Of a DNA stretch of 64,000 nucleotides, positions 21,360 to 31,600 are shown one piece after another. A program made the translations under genes and the position numbers. The stretch comes from Ixodes scapularis (taxonomy: Eukaryota; Arthropoda; Arachnida; Ixodida; Ixodidae). The stretch lies in assembly GCF_016920785.2 (NCBI RefSeq), contig NW_024609846.1, forward strand, positions 108,366,831 through 108,430,830, given 5' to 3'. The number at the start of each line of letters is the position of its first letter. Within the stretch, counting starts at the first letter, position 1. The notes under the pieces were generated by a model that saw nothing but the letters and a program-made list of their open reading frames with translations, had not been told where the DNA came from and did no database searches.

Positions 21360-22570
21360 TATGAGTCAAGGCATAAATGCGTTGACGCACATGGCGAATG
21401 AATTACAGGCTTTTCTTTCTGATATAGATAGGCAAAAAAAAAAAGCGCCGAAAATGCGTGCTATATATGTATCCGTGTGTTCAATATTTTTATGCCACGC
21501 CTTCTGGAATTGTTTGAGGCAAAAAAAAAATCGGAGTTGTCAAAGCACTTTTAAGAGGTATGTGGTCTACCAAAAAAGAAAAAAAAAAGTCAGGCGTCTC
21601 GCAGTTGGAAGTCCCTACCTACGCTCGGCGCAAACTTATTCTTTCCACGTTGTCAAAGTCAGTACATCTTCTACCGTGCAGAAGCACAGTACGATTTTGA
21701 GAGCAAGCTTCCTCCCGCGACTCATTCGCATGCGCTTTTTTGAGAAAAAGGACGCTAAACAAATCCACGCAAAACGCTTTGTCAACTTCGGAGCTCTTGA
21801 TAAAAAGTGACGCAAATTACTTATACACTTTCTCCACACTTATAAAACAAAAAAAAAAAAATAGCCTCAAGTGGATTGTTAGTATACATCAGCATACATC
21901 AAATTTACTTCTATTTTACTTCGGATTTTAGTGTATAACGTGCATGCTTCGACACTTTCTGGCGAATAAGGTGTCCATATAAGCAAAACACAAATATATA
22001 TTAAGCTTTTCTAGTTTGTTATTTGCTCATTTCTCAGTTTGCTATATTATTTGTTGTGTATTAATTTTACTATATTATGTGTTATATTTCGCGAACTGTT
22101 CAATAAAAGTAAAACATTTGCGTACACTAAGGTAAACCTTTTTAATAGGAAGTATCGTAGAAACGACGCTAGTTTCGACAATGTAGCACATATACATGAG
22201 AGGGCTTTAGTAGTTCGTGTTTTCGTGCCACTATATTTGTAATGGGAGCTCGCACTGCCGATTCGATGCATGCTCTGAAGCGCGCGCACGCAGCTGTAAC
22301 GTGCCTTTGAAAACGATCTACTAAAACTCCCTATAATCGCCGAGTGCAGAATAATATACTGCTCTGTGCAGCATTTTTGTGTAGTTGCTATACGGCGCAA
22401 ACAGCTCTTATCAGCACTTCCCTGTGAATATTATAGTTTGGTTGGTCGTTTTCGTTTTAAGAGGCTTCGTGCCTGATAATATAATTGGTGGCCGAGAGCA
22501 CCACAAGCCGTCCTCTGTTGCCTTCATTCTAGACAGCCACCATAGCCTAAATTAGGAAATCGACGTATTA
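21360..22570. other. Intronic AT-rich sequence, no gene recognised
   Basis: An open frame at 21361-21810 (149 codons, lysine-rich from poly-A runs) has no recognisable domain and biased composition. I do not call it a gene. Confidence 0.35.
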
Positions 22571-22576
22571 TCAAAG

Positions 22577-22930
22577 GTGAGCTCTGGAACTTGGCAATGT
22601 GAAGCTGCCCAAATACCACAAAGTGAGAATCAGAAAGGTTGCCAACGGGGGCCCTACGTCGGTTTTGCAACTCCGGCCAAAGTGGCGTCCACTTGGGCAG
22701 CCCATTTGGGCTCCCTCGGGGGACCCAGAGGGGTCCTATATGAGGCAGCTCACATTCGCTTCCCTCGTGGGACCCTCCCTGGGTTTACTTGGGCAGCCCA
22801 CAAGGGCCCCCATCGCGGGGCCAAAGGGACGTAAAAGGGCAGCCCACATGCGCCCCCCCCCCCCTTTAGTAGGGTTTGCACTAAGCCTTCGTTGGCAACC
22901 CAGCAGCCCCCCCCCCCCCCCCCGGGTAAA
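22577..22930. repeat. GC-rich degenerate tandem block with poly-C runs
   Basis: Repeated GGGCAGCCCA and GGGACCC/GGGCCCC units are followed by C runs at about 22853-22864 and 22907-22923. It is related in style to the array at 23460-24430. Open frames here are composition artefacts. Confidence 0.55.
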
Positions 22931-23459
22931 CCTAATTTTGACACATTAATTCCCTCTTTTCCTACGATATGGGGTATTACAGTGGATTTCAAATTCAACA
23001 TTCCTTACTTTTTTCATGTGCATACTGAAAGTATAAGGTTTTGATAGATCAATAACACGTTTTGAGCAAGACCATGCACATTGGGCATTTTAATTGTACG
23101 AAATGTATCAAAACATCTGCACTCTTCTTTATAAAATCCTGGTTGACAAGCAGAAAAGGTGCATAACCAGCTTGAGCCAGCTAGAGACACATTACACTCC
23201 GACGAGAGTGCTTGGAATTCACCTTCAAATTAAGTGCTCTTTGTAAAACGTTACGCTCCATGTAATACGACCTCAACTTACTAGATGAGTAGTAAGTTAG
23301 TAATATTTTGCGAACCTAACACTTTTTGTATCAAGCTTCAATTTGAAGTCGTGGATTATTTAATAATAAATTAAACTGATATTTATTGTTGAATTTCCAG
23401 AACGTCTAGTACATATTCTTAATATCAGCGGAAAGTGCCAGTGTTATAGTTGCACAAGT

Positions 23460-24430
23460 AGTCCAAGTTGGGCAAGCCCATGCTTTTCACCCTTGGTGCC
23501 CTCATCTTCCTAAAATTGGTTCCTGCAGAGCCGAGGTGGGACGCACGGGGGTTTTACATTGGTAGCTCAACTCGGGCATGCCCACGGTTTGCCGCCGTGA
23601 AGACCTCTTATCTCATTTGGCCCCGGTAGAGGCGAGGTGGGTCCACTGGAGGTTTTACATGGGCAACCCATGTCGGGCATGCCAACGCTTCGCTGCTGTT
23701 GAGCCCATATCATCGCAACTTGGCCCCGGCATGACCAAGGTGGTACCCACGAGGTTCTTAAATGGTCAACCCTAGTTGGGCATGCCCGCGCTTTGTTGCC
23801 GTGGATCCCCCTTTTTTCGCAAACCTCGTCCCCCACAACCGACATGGAACCCAAAAGGGGTTTTACATGGGCAGCCCAAGTTGGGCTCGCCCAAACTTTG
23901 CCGGCGTTGAGCCCACATCATCGCATTCGGCCCCCCGCGAAGCCGAGGTGAATCCCACGTGGGTTATACGTGGGCAGCCCAAGTCAGGCATGCCGACGCT
24001 TCGCCGTCGTGGAGCTCTAATCACCGCAGCTTGGCTCCCGCACGGCCGATGTGGGACCAACGGGGTTTTGACATGAGTAGCCCAACTCCCTCATGCGCAC
24101 GCTTTGCCCGTACCTTTGCAAACTCTGCCTCCGCATGGGCGAGGTGGGATCCACGGCTGTATTGCACCTTCAGCCAAAGCTGGGCACGCCCATATTTTGG
24201 CCCCTGAAGAACCTATTTGCGCTAACTCTGCCCCCGCATAGCTGAAGTGGGAACGACGGCGCTGGGCGTGCCCTCGCGTAGCGGAGACCACGAGTGTAGT
24301 GCACTAGCACACCATATTGGGTATGCCCCCTCTGCGGCCACGTGGGACCAGCGTGGATTTCGTATGGCCTGCCCGAGCGTTCATGGGCCATGTCGGCCCA
24401 CATGGTCCCCACCTCTTGTGCTACCTGTGT
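23460..24430. repeat. Tandem array of about 100-bp monomers
   Basis: At least eight diverged monomers share TTTTACATGGGCAGCCCAA, then GTxGGGCATGCCCAC, GCTTTGCCGCCGTxGAGCCC, a TTGGCCCC block and GCCGAGGTGGGACCCACG. The repeat spacing is about 100-106 bp. Most of each core is self-complementary (GGGCATGCCC). It is GC-rich within AT-rich surroundings and is not coding. Confidence 0.8.
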
Positions 24431-24990
24431 GACAGACCAGGTGAAGCTCGGAAGGCACTTGCAGTGGAGTGGAAGTGCTTACATATCTTAAGAGTCTTTA
24501 AATGGTGATAGAACTTAGAAAAAATTTAGAGATCAATTTCCTGTCTTGCCAACCTTTTGCAAACTAAATTGCGTGGATGTATTAAAAATATTACTAGTGG
24601 TGACATCCTTTCCTTTTATGTAGTATTAAAAATATAGTTTCCAATAGGTCAAATATTCAAAATAAGACGATCTAAGTGTCGACTTCAGCGAAACTTCAGA
24701 CACAAAATGCCCATCACACCATTCTGAAACATTGCGCGGGTCTGAAGCATTTGATCTAACAAAATATTCGGTCTTTTAGAAACTTCGAAAAACCTACAAA
24801 GCTCTTCAAAGCTACCATAATTTGAGCGATTTGCCAAAAAAAAAAATATTTTTTGATCAAAGCAAGTACATGCGTCTGCAACCTGGACCGTACACCAAAT
24901 ATATCTAATCAACGCACTTGAAGCTGCCCAAAATCGCGCTACTCGGTTCATTCATTTTTTAGGTTGATTTAATATCAACATATCAGCTTA
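24431..24990. other. Intronic AT-rich sequence, no feature
   Basis: No gene, RNA or transposon domain can be supported. Confidence 0.35.
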
Positions 24991-25084
24991 AATGTTGAAT
25001 CAGGGCTCCCGCATCTCTCCAGTCGTCGACGTATCACCGGCGTCTGTTTTTTTTAATACGCGTTTGTTTATGTTTCGCTTTGTC

Positions 25085-25145
25085 AACCACCTTATCTTTT
25101 ACCCACATTATCTTTTACCCACCTTATCTTTTACCCACCTGATTT
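25085..25145. repeat. Short tandem repeat, ACCCACCTTATCTTTT units
   Basis: Three to four imperfect copies of a 17-19-bp unit ending in TTTTACCCACC. Confidence 0.7.
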
Positions 25146-25329
25146 TTTACGCTCAGTCACACCAAATTCCCGCCCATGCACCCGCACTGTCGCATATTTT
25201 GCTCCATTTTTCCCCCGAGCAGCTCTGAGCTGGGACTGCATATCTTACGCTGTTGCAATGAATTGCCCATTCACATTCATGAACAATGTAACTGGACATG
25301 TCTAGCTTTAAAATTGTTTGGCATCAATG

Positions 25330-25405
25330 TATATCCCATTTATGTACCCACCCGTTATGTAATGACCCTTGGAGGGTCATTAAGGGTAATAACATGAAAT
25401 TAAAT
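25330..25405 (+). repeat. LINE-like 3' tail
   Basis: GTAATGACCCTTGGAGGGTC followed by GGGTAATAACATGAAATTAA resembles the TAACGCC..ATGG..CTGAGGGTAATGAAATCAATAA tail at 3160-3205. No coding part is retained. It lies about 160 bp upstream of an M13 exon. Confidence 0.35.
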
Positions 25406-25564
25406 GAAAAGGACATAGGCTAGCATAAGTTGCGAACTGTTATATTGTTTATTTTTATGTATATTGCTATATAATTTCGATCCTTGTGGACATCTAGACA
25501 TTACTTTGCAGAAATGGAATCCTCACTGTATGTTGATGTATTATTTTCTCTTGTGACATTACAG

Positions 25565-25695
25565 ATTGAATGGCTCAAACTATTAAATCATGAGTTTGCA
25601 CTGGTCAATATGACACTGAATGAGAGCGAACGTGTGATTGTATATGAGCCTGATTATATTAAAGATATTGAGAAAATTCTGGAAGAAGAAAATAT
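25565..25695 (+). CDS. Neprilysin-like M13 peptidase, internal exon (IEWLKLL...EEEN)
   Basis: 131 bp, acceptor CATTACAG, donor GTAAGT at 25696. Starts in phase 0 and ends in phase 2. It encodes IEWLKLLNHEFALVNMTLNE and then SERVIVYEPDYIKDIEKILE. This matches the M13 region in which a W-L block precedes the conserved (V/I)xVYxPxY(L/I)..L motif (VIVYEPDYI here). Sequons NMT and NES, plus one formed across the next junction (N-I-S), continue the glycosylation pattern. The phase-2 end (AT) joins to the A at 29683 to give an Ile codon. Confidence 0.9.
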
Positions 25696-26149
25696 GTAAG
25701 TCAACGCATACGATTACACTGTTAGGAACTTTAGATATCACAAACCTACGTTCAAAACAATTTGTGTTCACGTTTCGCCTAGGTTTATATACCTTGTAAC
25801 GTGTGCGACATTTAAGAATATCAGAAACCTTTACCTTTGAGGCCTTACAGTGCATGGATTGCAGTGCTTAATGTGGCATCGCTTAAATATCTTTAGAAGA
25901 CGTTACACCGTCATGTATAAAAGTGAAGACAAAAACAAGACGTTCTTCCATCACGAACGTCCAGCGATGCTCTGAGTTTTCAGACGCCAGCGTTTACAAC
26001 CCCTATATCTGATAATTTAACGCGTGGCATGCCTATATCTGATAGCTGTTCCTAGACGGGCCCGCCGTTTCTTCTTCGGGGTGAGCGATCGTGCTGAGTG
26101 ACATAATTTGCAATCCGAGTTCGTCTATGTGACACAGGTATGTAATCGC

Positions 26150-27130
26150 TGTCACGGAAGTTACATGTTTCGCTAAACTTGGTGGAGAAGCAGAATCGGA
26201 GTATAGGTCGCATTACATCAGGACACGTCATGTCGATATCCCTGCTAAATTTAGCGGAGAAACTGAACTGCTGTGTAAGACCCGCAACATCATTGTTCCC
26301 GCTAATCTTAAAAGAGAAACTAAATTGGCATTTAGGTCATGGTATATCAGATGACGTGACGTGAATTTCATCGCTAATTTGAGAGGGCGAAACTGAATCG
26401 GTGTTTAGGTCACGTGATGTATATTGATCTCCAGTGAGCTGATGTCACGCGATATATACACCAGTTAGGTTTCTCCGTCAAATTCGGCGGGGAAATTGGT
26501 GTCACGGCACATCTGGCGTCAAGTGACCTATACACCAAATCAGTTTTCCCCCTGAATTTTCCGGGAAAATTGACTTCGCGTAGCCTGACGTCGCATGACA
26601 TATGCACCAATTCCCTTTTCCTGCTAAATTTGGAGGGAAACGTAATAGCACGTGACCTGACGTCAAGAGACCTATACCCCAAATATGTATTGCCCCTACA
26701 TTCAGCGAAAAAAATGACGTCACGTTACCTGGGAGTCTAATCTACACGGTGGGACTAACCGGGACTGGGTGCCCGGGAGATCGCCGCCGGTTGCGATTGG
26801 TGAGTGCCGCGCCGCTGGGGTCACGTGGCCTATAACCCCAAATAAGCTTCCCTGCTTAATTTGGCGCAAGCACTCATGTCACGTGATCTAAACACCTTCT
26901 GTTTCCCCACTAATGTTACGGTAATATTGACGACGCATTACCTGACGAAACGTGCCCAATGCGTCCATACAAATTCCCCTCTAAATATGGCAGGAAAATT
27001 AAAGTAACGTGACCTACACCTCAATTTAGTTTTCCAACTAAATTGAGCGCAGAAATTGACGCAACTTGACCTATGTATCAATTTTCCCCTCTCAGTGTAG
27101 CGGGATATTTGATAAAAATAAAGGCTCTTC
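26150..27130. repeat. Tandem array with TGACGTCACGTGAC and CCCCGCTAAATTTGGCGGGG-type units
   Basis: Repeated blocks alternate a CACGTGACCTATACACCAA motif with a self-complementary CTAAATTTAGCGGGGAAA motif. The spacing is roughly 60-90 bp across 1 kb, and many copies diverge. Both half-motifs are near-palindromic. It is non-coding. Confidence 0.7.
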
Positions 27131-27884
27131 ACTCTCCGAAGTTTGGTGGCTCCTAAATGATTTTAAACGCTCACACCATAAATACTGCATTTCACGCATT
27201 ATAGGATTTCGAAGATAAAGGTTGCTGCCAAGTTTTTCCAGAAGAGCGGTTGTACAGGTGCTTCTCACGAAGCGTCCAAAGTTCGAACTACTGGTTGGTC
27301 CCGATTTCGAAAGGGCAGTTGCGCTTCCTCACCAATCTTGTCATCGACTCAGAGAAGTCGTGGAGGAGCAGAAGAGGAAGCGCAACTCCAGGTCCGGACG
27401 AAAACGCAGTTCAGTCTTTTGCAGCTTGGTGTCGTCCTTGTTTGAAAGAAGGTCAATTATGCTATAAAAGAAGCTTTCGGGTGAACCGTGCTGAAAACCT
27501 CCTATTTGAGTTTATAAACATAAGGTGCCAACAAAGAGTCAGCTGACCTTATTAGTGGTACGCAGGTCGTCAGCGAAGGCAATGGCATAAAGAAAAGAGA
27601 CGCCGATCATACTCATCTGCATCAAACTAAATGCACAAAAACATAACGTCGCTGAGAAAAAAACACATCGTATATACAAAAACCAAAGCCCTTACAAAGA
27701 GAAAGAAAAGTGAGTAGAAAACCCGAAAAAAATGTTAATTGCGAACGAGTTAACAGAGATGCACCGTATATTACAACTGGATGCTCCTCGCCGGATAGAG
27801 TTGCGGGCGGTCATACTTCAAAACAATATAGCTGTTAATTTCAGATTCATACGCCACAGTAGCAGTACAGGTCAAGGGTATATT

Positions 27885-28285
27885 TTCACCAATGACAATT
27901 GATGAGGCGACGAATGCCTGACGGAAAATAGACGTTTAACGGGGCGAACTTGTGCCCGAAACAAAATAGAATAAAGCTAGCGTCACAGGTGTCGCTGGTG
28001 GCGTAACAGTTGGATCGAGTGCTGGGGTGAAACAAACTCCGGCTAGCCACGAGGAGCCTCTTATGTACAGTCGTGGGCTACTTGAACAATTGGCGTAGAA
28101 GCTTCGGTTCATAGAAAATATGGTCCTCGAACATGCAACAGGGTTAACAAATTTACCTCAACGCTACATATTACAGAAATAAAAAGGTGCGTCCGCTCTC
28201 AGGCATCGAACTTTGGCCCATTTTTGTCGGAGTCATGCACGATAACTATACGGCCACGGGCGCGCTCGCTCGGAGACGCTCCTGT
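27885..28285 (-). repeat. 3' LTR of Gypsy 5 with tRNA-like segment (LTR copy 3)
   Basis: On the minus strand it directly follows the end of a Gypsy integrase remnant. It contains GAGCGTCTCCGAGCGAGCGC, a decayed A box (TGGCCGTATAGTT), a decayed B box (AGTTCGATGCC) and the shared LTR body (GAAGCTTCTACGCC-type block), ending near GTCATTGGTGAAA. The order integrase, short spacer, LTR is identical to Gypsy 2 at 19.2 kb. Confidence 0.65.
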
Positions 28286-28720
28286 CATCACTACCTGCAA
28301 GGAAGCAATGCAGAGCAAAACAAACAAAAGAATGGGAAAATACGGAGGCTGGTAAATCCTAGTCCTCTCAACCGTTGCACGGGGTAACAGCTTACAGAAT
28401 TATCGAGCGTACGGCTTGAAGCGCACGACGTGGACGACTTCACGTCGTGGTTCTGGCGTGATAATCTTCTTTGGTCTGGCATCACCCCGTTGTTCAGATC
28501 TCCCAGTCGACGAACTACATTATAAGGTCCGAAGTATCGTTTCAGGATTTTCTCGCTTAAGCCGCGGGGACGAATGCCTGTCCACACTCACACCCTGTCT
28601 CCGGGTTGTAAGTGAACGTCCCGACGACAAGGTTTTACCGTCATGCAGCTCACACGATGCATGCCACTGCCGGCATGCATCGTGTGAGCTGCAGTCTTTC
28701 GGAACGCGCGATGACGCCGC
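28286..28720 (-). pseudogene. Gypsy 5: C-terminal integrase fragment and spacer
   Basis: The minus frame reads WTGIRPRGLSEKILKRYFGP then YNVVRRLGDLNNGVMPDQRR. This is the GPF/Y-type end of a Gypsy integrase (GLSEK..KRYFGPY.V.R.LG..NYEV) and matches the corresponding remnant of Gypsy 2 near 18.95-19.1 kb. A roughly 130-bp spacer (CCTCCGTATTTTCCCATTC, TTTGTTTTGCTCTG) also matches Gypsy 2. Only the last 0.4 kb of the element is kept. Confidence 0.75.
28644..28693. repeat. Perfect 21-bp inverted repeat with 8-nt loop
   Basis: The left arm begins TGCAGCTCACACGATGCATG and the right arm is its exact complement. The loop is CACTGCCG (28665-28672). It lies inside the decayed Gypsy 5 coding region, where no hairpin is expected. 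Confidence 0.9.
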
Positions 28721-29049
28721 TGCTAGTCCGCACGAGCAGAGCACCAAATTACACATGCTGTCTTATGCGTTTCCCCCTGCATCCTAGGGGTCTCAGGCCC
28801 ACAAAACCACAGCAGTTCTGGCCTCCGTGCAAAAAGACTAGTCCCGCAATTCACGAAGGCTCCGGTGGTATAAAAAAACTGGCTGGTGAAGTAAAAGTGT
28901 TCAATAAATTATAAAAAATTTAAAAAAAAAAAACGAAAAAAAACGAGACGATTGTTTTCAACACGTCGTTTCAACACGTGTTTCAGCACTAATTACTCGA
29001 AAGAGTCGCGTGAACTGCCCGTGCCGCAGTGCACTCGAGGTCGGTCGAT

Positions 29050-29283
29050 CAGCCGCTGTTCAGAGCGAGATTGTTTAATCACCGCAGCTGGAGCAGCATC
29101 TATCGCCCTTTCATTCAAACCGGAGCGCCTCGCGCTGAAGCGAGCAAACAAGCAAGCCAGCAGATAAGAAAGGACACGCGTGCGCACTGTGCCGGTCTCG
29201 GCAGCAGGCAGCGCGCAGTGAGGAAGCGCGGCGATGCAATTCGGTAGGCGCTCCGGTCTTATCCAAACCTTTGATCCCGACAG
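29050..29283 (-). mobile_element. Single TIR of a Tc1/mariner-like foldback element, inserted in an LTR
   Basis: On the minus strand from 29283 it reads CTGTCGGGATCAAAGGTTTG, then GGAGCGCCTACCGAATTGC and GTCCTTTCTTATCTGCTGGC. This aligns with the TIR of the 1.43-kb element at 60072-61499 over about 180-230 bp. The end abuts TA (29284-29285) inside LTR copy 4. Only one arm is present. Confidence 0.7.
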
Positions 29284-29515
29284 TACTCGCGCGGGCTTCT
29301 GGAACAAACGGCGTAGAAGGTTCGGTGCGGAGCACACTCGGTCCTCAAAATAGCAAAAGGGTTCTCGCATTTACGACACCGCACATTTACAGGAACGCGA
29401 CATTCACAGGAATAACAAAAAGGTGCGTCGGCTCCCATGCTTCGAACCTGGGACCATTAGTGTTGGAATCAAACACGTAAAACATGGGCGCGCTTGTTAG
29501 GAGTTTCGAGTGGCA
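29284..29515 (-). repeat. Truncated tRNA-like LTR (LTR copy 4)
   Basis: On the minus strand from 29515 it reads TTGCCACTCGAAACTCCTAA, then GTCCCAGGTTCGAAGCATGG (B-box remnant) and the shared LTR body with CGAACCTTCTACGCCGTTTG and CCAGAAGCCCGCGCGAG. It is cut at TA by the Tc1-like arm at 29283. No A box is recognisable. Confidence 0.65.
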
Positions 29516-29682
29516 ATATTTTGGGTGTATATATGGCATTGTTCTATAATTGCTGGTTATTTCGAGGAGCACCGGTCAGTAAAACTTTAGACATAGAGGT
29601 GAACACTTATGCTGGATGAATGTGGGGACCTAATCACAAATGTCATTTAATATGTACGTGATCGGGTGCATTTTTTCCACAG

Positions 29683-29908
29683 ATCTACGCTGTACAATTT
29701 TGCGCACTGGACTACAATTCGAAGTTATGGTGCTGAGGGGTCCAAAGAGCTTGACAAGCTCTTCCTTGACTTTGATAAAGAGGCAACAGGCGTAAAGAAA
29801 GAAAAACCACTGTGGATGCAGTGTCTCTCCGGTATATCAAACTTAATGACACACGCAATAAGTCGTCTTTATGTGGACAAAATGTTTGATCCGGAAGCCA
29901 AGAAAACT
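29683..29908 (+). CDS. Neprilysin-like M13 peptidase, internal exon (STLYNFAHW...KKT)
   Basis: 226 bp, acceptor TTTTTTCCACAG, donor GTAAGC at 29909. Phase 2 in, phase 0 out. After the split Ile codon it encodes STLYNFAHWTTIRSYG, a KELDKLFLDFDKEATGV segment and PLWMQCLSGISNLMTHAISR then LYVDKMFDPEAKKT. This corresponds to the M13 block L.nyL.Wr....., F....G....P.W..C........m..A.g.lYv...F, including the conserved Cys and LYV. Frame 29666-29682 upstream is intron. The family continues with the catalytic domain (HExxH, ExxxD, and an NxFY motif), which I do not find downstream in the window. Confidence 0.92.
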
Positions 29909-30770
29909 GTAAGCAAAACTTTTCAAGCTCCCGATATATGCGTTTCGTTAACTAAACCTTCGAAATAGTATAATTAGTTCTTTAAAAAAAAATTCATCTG
30001 CATTGAGAAGGCCTGCCCTTTCTAAATGTATATAAATGCTTTGTCCGATACTTTGTTTTATAGGGTACCCCGGATTTAAATCATAATAATTGTGAATATC
30101 CATTCTTAGTTTTAATAATAAATAAAACGATTCTAATATATGTATTTAAGGCGAACGTTATCTATTTATTATTATTCGTAAAAAGTCAAAATAGGCGAAA
30201 CCAAATTTTAAACCTAAATGTTATCAGTGCTATCCAACATAATATATAAGAAAGTGGTAGTGCCATTAGAGCAAATGCTAAAAACAAGAAACGTAATCGT
30301 TTACCTGGCCTGGAATATTTCCACTAAGTAATAGTTCATAATTGATTCAGCCTGCAGACGAACAGTCGCATTTTTATGAGACTCATAATTTATTCTGCAG
30401 AAAGCATTACGACGTGTGCTCTAACATTAGGCAGTATGTTCGCCGCTAAAGATATGAGTAATTGCTGAAAACTGCCGGTCATGTAATCGTACAACGGACA
30501 TGCCAGTTATTTCACTGTAGTTGATTTCCTTGCAATTTCTAGGACTAGTGTAATTCAAAAGTGTATATAGTAGAGCTAGTAGGACGACCTATAATCTAAT
30601 CTTACTGAAAATGTGCTTATTCTGTGGTAAAAAATACGAAACTCTGTAGAAGCAAAATGACACGGGAAAGAGAACATCTCAATGTCAGCTACTGGAAAAC
30701 TGTGACCCCACATTTGAACTAGATACTTCAGTTATCGAGCAATAACACCCCAACTATAAGAACTGCACAC
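29909..30770 (+). other. Start of an intron (or 3' flank) of the M13 gene, AT-rich
   Basis: Starts GTAAGC. AATAAATAAAACG at 30117-30130 could serve as a polyadenylation signal, but no terminal exon precedes it. No other feature is visible. Confidence 0.4.
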
Positions 30771-30771
30771 T

Positions 30772-31600
30772 ATTTATTTATTTATTTTATTTACAATGCC
30801 CTCAGAGCCATAAGGCGTTAGAGAGGGGAGTGGGTGTTAAGTACAGGGGTTGATACTGCTTCTCGCAATCTGATGGGATCCTGAATGGTGACGATGTCTT
30901 CCTGAAGGTCATTCGAGTCCACAATTGCATCAGGAAGATGGGCGTGCTGATGTGCTGTGGAAAAACACATTGGCCGGGCTATTTTATAGCAATGATCGAG
31001 TCTGGAGAAAAGATAAGTCGGTGGGAAAAGAAGAGACTGATATAAAAGTGGTGAATAAAAAACTTTATGAAGAAGGCAGAGACGTTATATTTCTCGACGG
31101 GTGAAAAGCAATGGGAGAGAGAGAGATTTGATTTAATGAGGGAAACACTAGGAAAACTAGAGTAATCAGACCGAAGAAAACGGGCAGCACGGTTTTGAAC
31201 GTATTCAATGTACTCTCTTAATGTAGCTTGATGAAGGTGCCAGATTGAAGATGCGTATTCTGAATGAGACCGGACTAGGGCAAGATAGAGGAGCCGTTTT
31301 AGTTGAGAAGGGGCGGATATGAAATTGCTTTTGTTAGCGGAACTCACAACTGAATTAACATGGTTTTCCCAGGAGAGGTTTGAAGTTAAAAGAACGCCGA
31401 GGTATTTATACATATCCGTGTGTTGAAGAGGGATGCCATTGAGAAAATGAACAAGGGAGGCTTGAAAGCTTGGAAAAGGGATGACCCGCTTCAATTTTCT
31501 CGTTCAGGGCAGTGGCTGTCAAGAGGCTAATGTCATAAATTTATGGCTAAATAATCTTCTATTAAAACATAGTGGACTCTGTAACTCCAACAAACGACCC
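30772..31600 (-). pseudogene. 5'-truncated LINE, RT C-terminal region and 3' tail
   Basis: A 171-codon frame (30979-31494) encodes HTDMYKYLGVLLTSNLSWEN and HVNSVVSSANKSNFI. It continues with LYLALVRSHSEYASSIWHLH and YIEYVQNRAARFLRSDYS. These are the post-RT motifs (YKYLGV, LSW..H, LVRS.LEYA..IW, VQNRAARFI..DYS) of Jockey/CR1/L2-like elements. The 3' UTR ends TAACGCCTTATGGCTCTGAG, GGCATTGTAAATAAA and an (AATA)n tail at 30772-30790, orienting the element on the minus strand. The end of the reading frame is degraded. It sits downstream of the last recognised M13 exon. Confidence 0.8.

Larger units (their letters stand above)
7859..25564 (+). other. 17.7-kb transposon-filled intron of the M13 gene
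   Basis: Begins GTAAGC and ends CATTACAG. It contains a nearly complete Gypsy pol on the opposite strand, a palindromic MITE, an EN-RT LINE on the opposite strand, a same-strand Gypsy element interrupted by a MITE, two tRNA-like LTRs and a GC-rich tandem array. Most insertions are inverted relative to the gene. Confidence 0.7.
25696..29682 (+). other. 4.0-kb intron of the M13 gene
   Basis: GTAAGT to TTTTTTCCACAG. It contains a tandem array (26.1-27.1 kb), an LTR and Gypsy fragment (27.9-28.7 kb) and a nested LTR/Tc1-like insertion (29.05-29.5 kb). Confidence 0.7.

Noticed and set aside
21361..21810. 149-codon plus-strand frame
   Set aside because: Lysine-rich because of poly-A runs; no domain and it starts just outside the solo LTR.
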